DNA from: Zonotrichia leucophrys gambelii
Taxonomy: Eukaryota > Chordata > Aves > Passeriformes > Passerellidae
Direction: 5' to 3'
Length of the DNA stretch: 64,000 bases
NCBI RefSeq assembly: GCF_028769735.1
Contig: NC_088178.1
Coordinates: 3,414,001-3,478,000, forward strand
In this document: positions 26,101 to 37,285 of the stretch, in pieces
Layout of the letters: the number at the start of each line of letters is the position of its first letter
How positions within the stretch are numbered: position 1 is the stretch's first letter
Position numbers and translations under genes: made by a program
Notes under the pieces: generated by a model
The model's input: only the letters and a program-made list of their open reading frames with translations
Database searches by the model: none
Told to the model about the DNA's origin: nothing

Positions 26101-28227
26101 ATGCACACAAGGCTTTGCCTATCCATTCACAAGTTCTGTATTTTTTTGACTTCAAAGATCTTAGCATTTATGACAGAGAAGAAAACGCCCCAGTTCCTAG
26201 AACCAATAAAGTACTCCTGCATTTTCCTTCCTCAGCATCAAAACCAGACTTTGTTCACTCGTTCCACCTCCAGTGACCAGAAACTGCACATTAGAAGGTT
26301 TCAATTCTTGTAGCCCATAATAAATCCAGAATTTATTCCGCAGAATATGCTCAAATTCTTCAAGCTCTGTCTCATCTCACAAGGAACACCCCACTGTGAA
26401 GGAGCCTTCCAAGAACTTGCAGGCAATGCCCTCAGCCAGGTACAAGAACCAGACCTGCCAATTTTGGGGACAGCAGCTTCCCATGCCTCAACAGAACCAT
26501 GAGCACAGAAGCAACTTCACCTGAGTCAACTGCAGCATGATTGCTATTTCCTTCCAAAGCAGACTAAAGCGCATGAAAACCTCAGGGAAAATGTTCCAAA
26601 TGCCACTTTCTCACCTTTGATGCCTCTGCTCAGAACTGCACTCAGAAGGAGCATCTAAGAAGTGCCTCAATAACAACACAAGGAGTCAGAACAGCCCAAA
26701 CACAAAAACCTCCCAACAAGCTGAACAGTGACCACCAGTTCTGTTTCTGACCTGGCATTACAAACGCAGATACCAGAACTCTGCTAAAAGAATTTTTCCT
26801 GATCTAGCTAAATGTAGCAATAAGATATTTTCTCATCTTTAAATAACACCATCCCTTTCAAAGTTTTTCTGTTTCAGTTTGAGAACTCCACCTGGTGCCT
26901 TGCCATGGATGTGACTTAGTGAGAAATTCTGCCATCACTGAGAAGTGCTCTTAGGAAGCTAAACCAGCCAGTATTCATGTTAGAATTCACTAAGTTTCAA
27001 TTGACCTGGTATAATTGATTAGTTCATTTATTTGCTCCATTCTTTCTCTAGCATATTGACAAAGGTTTCACACTTAGGCATACAAGTAATTTTATTCTCA
27101 ATGGAGCACTCCATTAAAGCCTATTATATCATTAGCACAATGATACACATCCATCTTCCAAGCACTTACATCTATGGATAAATTTTACACTTCTGGTGTA
27201 ATCCAGCCACATGCTTAATATATTGACAGCACTGGGAAAGTTTTCTTTGTGCACTCAACCACCAAAGTCCTTCTGTTTTCATTACTGTATCACTACACCT
27301 GATCTTCTATTAACACTCATATTGATTTGAACAGCATGAATTAGTTTAAGTTCATCAATAGCAGAGTTAAACAGTTCTGCTGTACTGATAAAAAGGTGGC
27401 TCTCTGATGTCAGTTTTCAAGGTGGACTTGAGCAGATTTAGCAGCTCCACAGTGATGAAGGAATCCAAATATTCCTTGCTACTTTCTCTAGCAATCACGT
27501 CACTCTGTCATAGATGCAATGCTCACCTGACTGCATCACAGTTCAACTCACTAAACTGGCAGCAAAATAATAATTTTTCTTTTATAGTGACTTTTCTTTC
27601 AGTTTATCAGTTGCTGCCAGGACAGTCAAAGTGGGAGGAAAGAAGCAGCAGCACCATTCATGTTATGCTGTGCAGCTTCACCCACCTCCCAGAGAGGTAA
27701 TACAGAACAGATCCAGTGCTGTGTGCACTGACCCTCCTGATTTCAAACCTAACTGGAATCACATTAATAGCACTGCAGCCTTGTCTGAGCACTTTAAGTC
27801 AATGGGACTAAACCCATTAATGACTTTATCCACAAGTCTGCTTGATACAAGGAAACTTTTTTAGCAGAAAGCAGCTGTATGTCTGGTAGAGGGGTGAAAG
27901 GAGACACCAAGTTCATCACATCCAAGTGAACAAAACCTTCAGTACAGATGTAGCAACTCCAAGATTAGATCCTTATCCATTTAAGGGATGCTTATGCTGT
28001 GGTGACAGAAATTGCCAACAAAGTTATTTCAAGAAAGAAAAGACATGATCCACATTGGGACTGGTTTATCAGGACAGTGTTCAAACCTCAGCCATGCACC
28101 AAAGCTTAGTAAAACAAACCCACGCAAACGAGATGCTCATAATTTTAAAATCACTTTCTCTCAGTCACCACCACACCCAGCCTAGGCAGCCTGCAAGGTG
28201 ATCCATGCCAATCAGCAACCCAGCATC

Positions 28228-28790
28228 CTACAATGGTTTGGGTTGGAAGGGACTTTGAAGATCATTTAGTTCCAACTCCTGCCCATGGACACGTTCTGCT
28301 ATCCCAGGTTCCTCCAAGCCCCATCCAATCCAGTCTGGAACACTTCCAGAGAAGGGGCAGCCACAGCTCTGTGAGCTCTGTGCCCCCTCACCACCCTCAC
28401 AGGGCAGAATTTCTTCCCAGTGCCTAAGCTAAACCCAGTCTCTCAGTTTGAAGCAATTCCCTCTTGTCCCACCTCCATAGCTGCCAACAAAGAGTCCCTC
28501 TGGTTTCACTGTAGGTCCCTTCAGACACTGAGCATGCTGTGAGGTCTCCATGCAATCTTCTCAGCCTGTCTTCACAGGAGAGGTGCTCCAGTTCTCTTAC
28601 CAACTTTGTGGCCTCCCCTGGACCTGCTCCAGCAGCTCCATGTCCTTCCTGCGCTGGGGACACCTGAGCTGTACACAGCTCCCCAGGTGAGGTTTCATGA
28701 GAGAGGACCAGAGGGGCACAATCACCTCTCTCCAGATGCTGCCCACACTCCTTTGGATGCAGGTGATTTCCACGGTGCCCTGGCCCCTTG
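28228..28790 (-). mobile_element. CR1 LINE 3' fragment, minus orientation
   Basis: Read on the plus strand it opens GGTTTGGGTTGGAAGGGACT and continues with the inverted CR1 tail phrases (GATCATTTAGTTCCAACTCC, TGGAACACTTCCAGAGA, TTTCTTCCCAGTGCC, GACCTGCTCCAGCAGCTCCA). The element is on the minus strand, with its 3' end near 28228. At about 560 bp it is the longest CR1 piece here. Confidence 0.85.
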
Positions 28791-29329
28791 CAGAAATGTT
28801 CCATTACTCCATAAATTAAGCTGCTCTGCTCAGCGGGAGCAGGATACCTTCTGTTTAAATAGCGTCACTCACAGAAACCGAAGCCTCCGACAGTTTACAG
28901 TGTTCACGTGGCCACACCCTCAGTTGTATCTAATTATCTCAAGCATTACCTAATGAAACTGTTGCAGCAACCAGAACTATAGCGAAGAGACAGCAAAACT
29001 TAGCCCGTCGGTGCAGACAGCCCGACTGAACACTGAGAACTTGCAGGCAAAGCTGTGAATCACTTACAGCTCCACACGTCGGTCCCACAAACACTTCTGG
29101 TCACTGTACTTTGAGTTTTCAAATCAGGAGAACAGCTGAAGCAGCTTAAGATGACAAAGCCCCCCTCCCTCCAGAACCGACCAGTCAAGTGCTAAATTTT
29201 CAATTTCAAGACAGTGGATTGTTCATCTACACAATGAAGCTGTTTGACAGACAAACCTCTACCTGCAAACTTACTCAACGTGCCAGGAGATGCTCAGCTG
29301 CTGAGCTACAGCTTACACCCAGAGACACA

Positions 29330-29460
29330 AACAATCAGAGAATCAGAAAATCGTCAAGGCTGGAAGACACCTTTAAGATCACCTCTGAGGATGGTAACTC
29401 CACCACCTCCCTGAGCAACCTATTCCAGTGCCTGACCGCCCCAACGATTCCACCAAACCT
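29330..29460 (-). mobile_element. short CR1 3' fragment, minus orientation
   Basis: AATCAGAGAATCAGAAAATC followed by GGCTGGAAGACACCTTTAAG and CTGAGCAACCTATTCCAGTG is the inverted CR1 3' tail. It is truncated and lies just outside the CEP350 CpG island. Confidence 0.7.
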
Positions 29461-30137
29461 ACACCGACAGCAGGCAATACACCACCCAAAACTGCATCCA
29501 CAGGGGAAAAAAACCCAAAAGCCAACAAACCAAGCCAGTCATACCCGTCTGGAAGCCTTTCTGCCTCCGAGAGGCACAGAGAATGGCAGCGATGGAGTCC
29601 GAGAGCGCTCGGGGCAGCTGCTGCCGGGGATGTCAGCAGGACTTTGAGCGGGCACACACCGAGCGATGCCGCAATGCCGGGGCAGGACGCCCTGGCACGG
29701 CACACGCATTTAGCAAAGCGCACATTTAAACTTTAAAAGCGCCCTCCCGGTGCTCGGGGAGGCTCCGAGGGCAGCGGGGCCACCCCGGGCTGCGGTTCTG
29801 TTTGTCCGCGGAAACACCCGGGATCGGTGGTTTCCCCCACAACGCGAAAAGACAACAGCGAAACGGAGCACCCCAATCTTCTCCGTTCACCCGCCACCCC
29901 CCAGTACGCCAAGCAGCGGAAAACAAATTAAAACTAGAAAAAGAAAGACACTTAACGGGTGAAGCGGATGCCGCGGAAACGCCGGAGCCGGGCGGAGCGG
30001 CCGAGCCAAGTGACAGCCGGCAGCTCCTCGGGCCGGGCCCGCCCCGGCCCCACCTCGCCCGACGCCCCGGCGGGGCGGCACCGCCGGCCGAGCGCGGCCT
30101 GGGGCGGCGGCGCGGGCCGCTCCCGCCGCCTCCTCAC

Positions 30138-30260
30138 CTGGTGGACGCCCGCTGCGCCGGCGGCAGGTCGCGGCACATCCCGCGGAGGGCGGGCGGAGGG
30201 AGGGCGGCCCGAGCCCGGTGCGCGGCCCGTCAGCGGCGGCTCAGCGCCGCCATTACCGGC
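30138..30260 (-). other. CEP350: CEP350 non-coding first exon (left end firm, right end approximate)
   Basis: A consensus donor CCAG|GTGAGG is read on the minus strand at 30138/30137, inside the CpG island and upstream of the first coding exon. The transcription start is not visible. I place it near the YY1-like element at 30246-30256, so the right limit is a guess within about 100 bases. Confidence 0.6.
30246..30256 (-). promoter_or_regulatory. YY1-like element (ATGGCGGC)
   Basis: GCCGCCATTAC on the plus strand reads GTAATGGCGGC on the minus strand, a YY1-type core, oriented with CEP350. A second core, GCCGCCATGTTGG, is at 30378-30390. Confidence 0.55.
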
Positions 30261-30304
30261 CCGCAACTGACACGGAGCGGCGGCGGCGGCGGCGCATCGG
30301 GAAC

Positions 30305-30314
30305 TCTCGCGAGA
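30305..30314. promoter_or_regulatory. TCTCGCGAGA palindromic promoter element
   Basis: A perfect 10-bp palindrome TCTCGCGAGA. This element is known from TATA-less CpG-island promoters, often bidirectional ones. It lies just upstream of the inferred CEP350 start. Confidence 0.75.
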
Positions 30315-31717
30315 ACCGGCCCGCCGGCCGCCGACCTTCCCAGCATGGCGCCGGCCCGCCGGGCCCCCTCAGCGCCCGCCGCCATGTTGGGTGCGGCGCG
30401 GTCGCCCTGCCCTGCCCTCCGTCGTTCTCCGGGATTTCCCTCGGAGCTTGTCTTGTTCCCCTCACAGTTGTACAGGCCTGACCTGCCGGGGCAGTCCCCT
30501 CGCGTTCCTTATGCAGAGCCCTGGGTGTTGGTGCAAGGCCAGGACTTGGCAGTGCTAATTAAACCCAGCGCTGATGCTGGCATTCCTGAAGCGGCTCCAG
30601 CCGAAACTAGGGCACCGCTTTTTAGTCATTTGTGTTCACAGCCTTCATCTTTAGAAAAATATTTTTTTTTTTGGTAAATGAAAGAGCCTCCAATTACACT
30701 CTCCCAAATTTAAATTTAAATAAACATTTGCAGAACTTCAGAGACATGACTGAGTTCCATGGGCTTCATTTCACTTTTATCACTCATTATAAACATGAAT
30801 TAAGAATTTGTTAGTATACTGACTTCTAATGCATAGATTCCACCCTGAAGATGCATTAAAACCACCCACGCTTCAAAAATAGGTCTAAGATATTATCCAG
30901 CTCTAGCAAATTATTTCCACTGAAGAAAGAAAGTTATTAGAATAGGAAAAAAGAATTTCTTCCTACAGCTATTTTGGGAATGCTCCCTTCAGGGCCTGTC
31001 TACAACTTCCCCAGTCTGGTTTTCAGTCATTAGTGAGATTGCTTGGTGCCAAATTTCTTGGGGGAGCACGGGGGTGGAGAGTTATCAACCCCAAACACTA
31101 AAGGATCATGGTAACTACCATGATAACTACTTTTTTTTCTTTATTTTTTTCTTCCTTTTTTTTTTTTTTTCTTTACTTGACTAGAAAGGATTAATCTCTT
31201 TGTACATAGCCTCTCCTCTAGTAAATGGCCATCATTTTGCATGTAAATTATTCCAGTATGGGAACATCATAGGAAAATACCCCAAGTACTGAGAGATTAC
31301 AGCTATGAAGTTTAGGTAATGCAGAATTTAATCACATTACAATTACAGGCTTCTCATTTAGCCTTAATTTAGGTCTTTTGCATATACAAGCTAATTACAG
31401 AGCACATTTTCCTGCATAAGCATACCTCCTTTGAAAGAAGAGGTAAACTCGAGATGTCAGTGGTTAAACCTTTGGAAATTATTTTTATTTCCAGCACTGT
31501 GCAAATTGGACTGGAAATGGTCAAAGTGCTCCTGAGGCACTTTTAAAATTTATTTTTATTTTATAATTATTTTGATTTTGCCAGCTGAGGGGAAAAAAAT
31601 GTCTGAACATGGAAAGACAAGCACAGGTCCAGTGGGAAAGAGTGGCAAGTAGTGCCAAATTCCCTCCTGAGTTCTCAAAGAGCAAACTCGTTGCTCCCAA
31701 AAGCAGGAGACTGAAAG

Positions 31718-31743
31718 TAATAATAATAATAATAATAATAATG
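31718..31743. repeat. (TAA)n microsatellite
   Basis: Eight uninterrupted TAA triplets, then ATGG. Likely length-variable between individuals. Confidence 0.95.
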
Positions 31744-34700
31744 GCAATTTCAGTCAATGAAAACAATATTACTGCAATGCATGGGAGCCCTGATTGCAGA
31801 CTAGGGCAAATGAAATTATTATATTCTCCATCATCACATAGTGTTTGCTTAAATTTACTGCTTAATATTGCTGGACTGGCAGCCTATTTAAATTATTCAG
31901 CACTTTCGTAATGTACTGCCTCTTTAATTATGCTTTTAAACAGAGTTTCTCTTTTCTGCTTGGAAGCAGTTAGTCTAGTTTCATGCTCCTCCTTCTTTCT
32001 CATCTCCAGGCAAACTAGGCATCACATTAGGATTTTCTCAAACATGGAAATCATTTGCTTTAAGTGGAATTAAAAGGCAGTGTTTGTATTCTGGTTTTGC
32101 TCCTGTTTGCTCTCTGTACCTGCCAGTGGGACCCAACTGGTTTGAGAGTGAATCTTTGTCACTTTCAAAGATTCTCTTGCAGTGAAGTGGAAAGCTCTGA
32201 TGGCCAAACACCAGACACGAGGAGAGAAAGAAAAAGACATGAGATGCAGTCACCTTGTGAAATTCAGAAATAAAAAAAAGCTTTTACCTGCACACAGCCC
32301 CAGGTGGGAGGACAGGGATGGAACCCTCTGCAGCAGGACGAGCTCCCTACAGGGCAGAGCACGGCGGGGAACAGCAGCCCTGGTGCTGGATGGAGACACG
32401 CAGTGAGGGAAAAGCAAAGAGCCACATTCTCATCTTTCACTCACTCGCTCATTGCAGCTTTAAGAAAGAGGTTTGGAAAGTTTTCCACTCCACACTGTTC
32501 TTGCACACCCCTTCTAAAATTAGAAAGGGGCAGCTGGCTCCTGCAGCCCAGAGCCCCCAGACTCCCTCCCCCTTTTCCCTGATTGACGTGGCTCCCAAGA
32601 GCCATGCAGGAATTTGGGGAAGGGTGCTTCCACCTGTTGGACGTGGAATGAGATTTTCCAGGCACACAATTATAAATCCAACTGTCAGGAGCTGACAATA
32701 AAACAGGACACAGGACAGCTGTGAGGACTACAGGACACCCGCCCTCCCTGCTCTGTACTCCTACAACTTTGCAGTCCAGCTGACAGCAGAAACAATGCAT
32801 GAAAAATTGTTCTCTTATGAATTAAAGGCATCACTTCAAGATTTCTTCCCACAGTTTTCCAACTGTACCACATGGTCCTAACACAGAATCTGGCAAGTTG
32901 TTCATGTTTCATTACACCCCTCCAAAATCAGATTATTTTTGCTAAATACAGCATGCTGACCATTGCACTGCAGGTGGTGCACATAGCTGTGTCCTGTACA
33001 GCAAATAATTTTATGCCTGCCTTAACATGGAGCTCTCACCTTTTGCATTCAGTTCAAGCTGGACTTTTTGTTCAAAACAAATATAATTTTCAAAAACAAG
33101 CATATGAAAGCCACAACTTATTTTTTAATTTAATTTGCAGAAAGAGTACGATTTTGTTCATGTGGGGAAAAAAAGGGGGGGAAAAAATTAATTCTTTTTT
33201 CCAAACCTGCTTAGCATGCTGCACACTCAGCACAGCATGACTCAGAGCAGGGTGTGAGAGGCAAGGTAGCAGCAGCTGGGCAGTGCTTTGTCCTGGCTCC
33301 CTTCCACAACAGCCCTGCTGAAGGCAGGAAGGTGTTCCCATCCTTCAGGTGACAGCAGGAGAGGGGCCACGCTCCCCCTTCCACCTGCAAGGGGCTCTCA
33401 CCAACTGCAGCTCCATCTGCTCCCAGCCCAAGGAGCACTTTGACCACTTCCAGCCCCATTTGCAGAGTGCAGGAAATCTTGGCTGCAGCTTGGTGTGTAG
33501 CTGGTTCAGCCCTCCCCCAAAAGATCATGTTCTACTCAGAAGATTTTTTGCTAAAGGCCACAGAAGAAGGAAAATCCCCTTCTTGGTCTCAAGGCCAGAT
33601 CTGGTGGTTTTGCTCTGTAAAACCACATTTTTTCTGTCACAAACTAATTTCCTGATCTGCTGACAGTCAGGGTCACTTCAACTTCACAAGTGAGATTTCT
33701 CTAGAAGGAGCCAAACTATTTTGCAGTTTGGAAAACATCAAATGGCTCCGTTTGCCCCAGGCAATGAAATAATTACACCAGGAGGATAGTAATCAGCTGC
33801 CTGGGAGGAACACAGACAGACATTACTCTTCACCTCTGGCTGAGTAGGAGTTGCTTGATGAGATCTGCATTAATTACCTGTGGATATTTAATGAGAGCCT
33901 TTTAAGGACAAAGCCACAATCAGCTACAGAAGGCCCTGCTGCTTCAAGAGCAGGGAGAGTCTTCTAATCCTGAGCCTTTTCCCCTCCTATGGAAGGACTA
34001 TATAATCTTGTTTTTCATTTTTTTCAGACTAAGCAGCACAACATATTTAGAAGTACAGCTTTGTAGGCTTTCCCCACAGTTCACAACAACAACAACAAAA
34101 AGATTTTCCTTTGGCTAGAACAACATGAAGTCTTCAGTTTCCAGACACCTTCCTATTTTCTCTTGAACCAGGAATACAGCTCTTTAATACCTACAAGGAA
34201 GAGGAGTTTTAGAAACAGAAAATGACCTGTATTAAATATATTTTAATTGTATATGTGTGCAGTCTCCAACTTTGTCTTCTTTTTTGTGGTGGCCAGTTCT
34301 GATTTTTTTTTTTAAAGTTACTTCTCAGTAAGAGTGTCCCTCCCATCAGTTCACAGTGCCCTGGTTTGTACACCAAAAGTACAGAACATGCAGCAGGGAG
34401 TGGAACAAGGATGAAGTCATCCCTTTTGTCAGCTACTGACTCTTGTATGGGGCTAATGAAACAAGTGAACCATATCTTATCTTTCGTTCCAGCTGAAATC
34501 AGAGCTGGGGAATCAGGACAAGAACACCAAGTAAAGATAATTCACAGCCACTTCCTGACATATTCCCTGGCAGAAAAAAAGCCCTGATGTTATGAAATAC
34601 ATGCATCTGCATCCCAGTATCTGCCACTCCACTCAAGTTTCTTAAAAGTTCTGAATTTTGCAAAAGGTTGTATTTTAGGCATCTGTAGTTGGTCAAAGGT

Positions 34701-36045
34701 GAATGAGCAATTTAAACATGGGGGGAAAAAGGTGTGACCAATTAAAATTCAGTGGGCAAGTCTTAAAACAGCTTTATAAATCAAACAAGTATGTTTATTT
34801 TGAATCATTACTAAAATAGTTTACATAATATACAAACAAATATGCTATGAGGACAAATTTGAAAATGAGTCACAGTTGTTTTTTTTTAATAAAAAGCATT
34901 TGTCCAGTGAAATGTTCAAAATGTAAATGCCATCTTTTCCTTCCTGAGCTATTAAACATCCAGAACAACAGCACTTCCATGTCTTCTGACTGTTTTTATT
35001 TCTACCCATTAAAATAGGAAGCATTATCCATTGCTGGCTCTCAATAGTTAGAACAAATCCAGCTCTGCTTTAAGTGACCACAGCTCTGTGTCTCCCAAAC
35101 TCTGCTCTTTTATTTGCTTTGGGTTTTGGTCAATTTCTCTTAACACCCCCAACCTTGCCTAGCAGAAAGAAGCCAGAAGCTCCAGCTCCTCAACAGGTTT
35201 TCCTGTTGAAATTGCTTTTGTTTTTATTTTTATTTTGCAACAGGACAGTTCAAAGGGCTTGTGAATGAAGGATGGGCCAAATCTCTCAGATGCTACACAA
35301 AAACATCCTATTAATTTGAGAGCATCTTCACACATTCCTTCATACTCAATAAAACCAAATGGACATGGACCAATAGCTCAGAGCATGAAGCAACAGCAAT
35401 GAAATGGAAGTGCTGCTATTCTCTTTATTTTTTTACCCAAAGTATTTAACAATAGAAACAGGTACTTGTTGTGAGGAACTCCTGACATGAGAGAGTAAAA
35501 AACATTTTAAAAGCATGCTCTGCAAATCTGTTATTTGCTAGAAATTTATACAGCAAGCAGGCAGCAATACACAGATACAAGAAGTTATTTTTTTAGGATA
35601 TCAAGTACCACAAATAAATAGATTCTCTCAATGCAAAAATAATGATCTTAGTAAAAGGAGAAATAAACTATGTCTTCCTAAAGTTTTGTTTGGAAGGGAG
35701 ATAGTCTGTACATGGGGATGACATTTTATCACTTCCATCCAAATTTTACGACTTGCAAAACTTTGAAAAAGAGTAGAGAACTCCTGCAAGCAGCCAGGCA
35801 AAGAGGTACTGAGGAATTATTTAACTGACCTTACTACTGAATTTAAGCAACCTTTGTACCTCATCTTTTCTCTTTCCCCAGAACTGTTTGGGGCAGGCTC
35901 ATGTAAGGAAGAAGAAATGCTTGCTGAAAGGTTCTCCACAGGTCACTTCTGCAAGTGGCCAGAGATAGCTGACACTTATGCTGTGATCCAATGGATCAGG
36001 AGGAAGCTTGTGCTTAGACTCACATCACTTAATCACCATTTTCAG

Positions 36046-36051
36046 TTTATT
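36046..36051 (-). terminator. TOR1AIP1: candidate TOR1AIP1 poly(A) signal
   Basis: TTTATT on the plus strand is AATAAA on the minus strand, about 440 bases past the TOR1AIP1 stop codon. Other AATAAA hexamers occur farther on, so the site in use is unknown. Confidence 0.35.
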
Positions 36052-36491
36052 TCTTATGTTAGAAGTAAAGTAAGCAATTGTGGGAGATGAAGGTGATGGC
36101 TTTACATTGTTATTACCTTGTCAAATGTGACACCAGCTCTATGCACCACCAGAGGAGGATCCTCACAGCAAAGCCAACAGTGCTTCAACACGGGTTCAGA
36201 GGTTTGTGACTCTGAACTGAGGCACAGCAATGCTCAGCTCCAGGATACCAAGGCTGAATGCACCACTGAATACAATTTACCAACAAGTTCCTTGCTTACA
36301 CCCTGTAGTTTACTTGGAGAAGTCCCAGTTGCTTTGACAGAAACAACTCTGCCAGCTGGTGGAAAGGCTCAGCACAGAAAGGACTGGTTTGCTGCTGCCT
36401 GAGCTCAGCAGCCACACCAAGTTCCTCCCTGCTCTGCCTTGCTACACACATTTTGTGTCTTCCTCCTTTCCCAAGTGCTCTCCAGCAACTT

Positions 36492-37285
36492 TTATGTGCA
36501 CCCCTCTAGAGGGAGGCCCTTTTCAGGCCAAACAGGCAACACAAGATGAGATATCCGGCTCCACAGTCCACTCAGCTTATCTGTGTCCATGCCATTGTAA
36601 GAGCTGGGAACATCTGAGCTGGTGAACTTTGCCCAGAGGAAATCCCGGACTTTCTCCTCCACCTCTCGGAAGGTGAGGCTCTTTCTCAGCGACTGCTCAT
36701 CCAGGAGAACTGTCAGCACCAGGGCCACGTCCTTAAACGCTGCGTTCTCATGGTCACAGTACTTGTAAAAGATCAGGGTGGAGCCTGCAGGCAGCGACTC
36801 AAATCGATGCACCACTGCCACCTTCTTGCCCTCACTGAAGCCAGAGCTGAGCTCTGTGTCCACCTCCAGCTTGACAATGTCACTGTCCAGCACGGCCTTG
36901 TCCACGCCGTCGATGCTGATGGTGGTGGCGTTCTGGGACGAGGCAAAAGCATTGGCAATCTCGTTGCTCAGGCACCTCAGGGCCTTCTCAGCTTCCTGGC
37001 CAGCTGTGAGCAGCAGGATAGCAGGCTCCAGATGCTCGTGGGAAGAGTTGAGACGTTTCTCCAGGGACACACGGGCTTTCCTCCACAGTCTGGGGTCCTG
37101 GCTTTGGTAAGTGTTTTTTAGTTTCTCCATCCGGGCCCGAAACTCTTGCAGAATTTCAGCATCTCTCCTTGAGGAGGTTCCACCTTGAATCCCACTCCAC
37201 AGGATGTAAAGCAGTGGGACACAAATTAACAGAACCAGTAACAAAGTCCATATCTTGTGAAATCCATTCTGTGATTCGCTGTCTT
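36492..37285 (-). CDS. TOR1AIP1: TOR1AIP1 last coding exon: membrane helix and luminal domain
   Basis: Acceptor CTATAG before 37285; the stop codon is at 36492-36494. It encodes [10 protein letters not shown], the membrane helix, then the whole AAA+-like luminal domain. Two luminal sequons are visible (NSS, NAT). The final residues are [14 protein letters not shown]. The domain shares most residues with the TOR1AIP2 terminal exon, which shows they are paralogues. Confidence 0.97.

Larger units (their letters stand above)
20128..30137 (-). other. CEP350: CEP350 intron 1 (10 kb, before the first coding exon)
   Basis: The intron runs from the donor at the CpG-island exon near 30138 to the acceptor at 20128. 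It is AT-rich, with tandem duplications at 21931-22130 and 23025-23102, and CR1 pieces at 28228-28790 and 29330-29460. I see no exon with a conserved peptide. The ORFs in it are non-coding by appearance. Confidence 0.65.
29950..30430. promoter_or_regulatory. CEP350: CpG-island promoter of CEP350
   Basis: A sharp rise in G+C and CpG density in otherwise AT-rich DNA. It contains TCTCGCGAGA and several ATGGCGGC-type motifs and no TATA box, as in housekeeping promoters. Confidence 0.8.
30431..36491. other. intergenic region between CEP350 and TOR1AIP1
   Basis: About 6 kb of AT-rich sequence with pyrimidine tracts (31131-31178) and a TAA microsatellite. Its right end should contain the TOR1AIP1 3' UTR, because that gene's stop codon is at 36492-36494. 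I see no exon with recognisable coding content. Confidence 0.6.

Noticed and set aside
29802..30677. Long plus-strand open frame (291 codons) over the CEP350 CpG island
   Set aside because: High GC depletes stop codons; the protein is Ala/Gly/Pro/Arg composition noise with no conserved motif, and it overlaps the promoter and non-coding exon.
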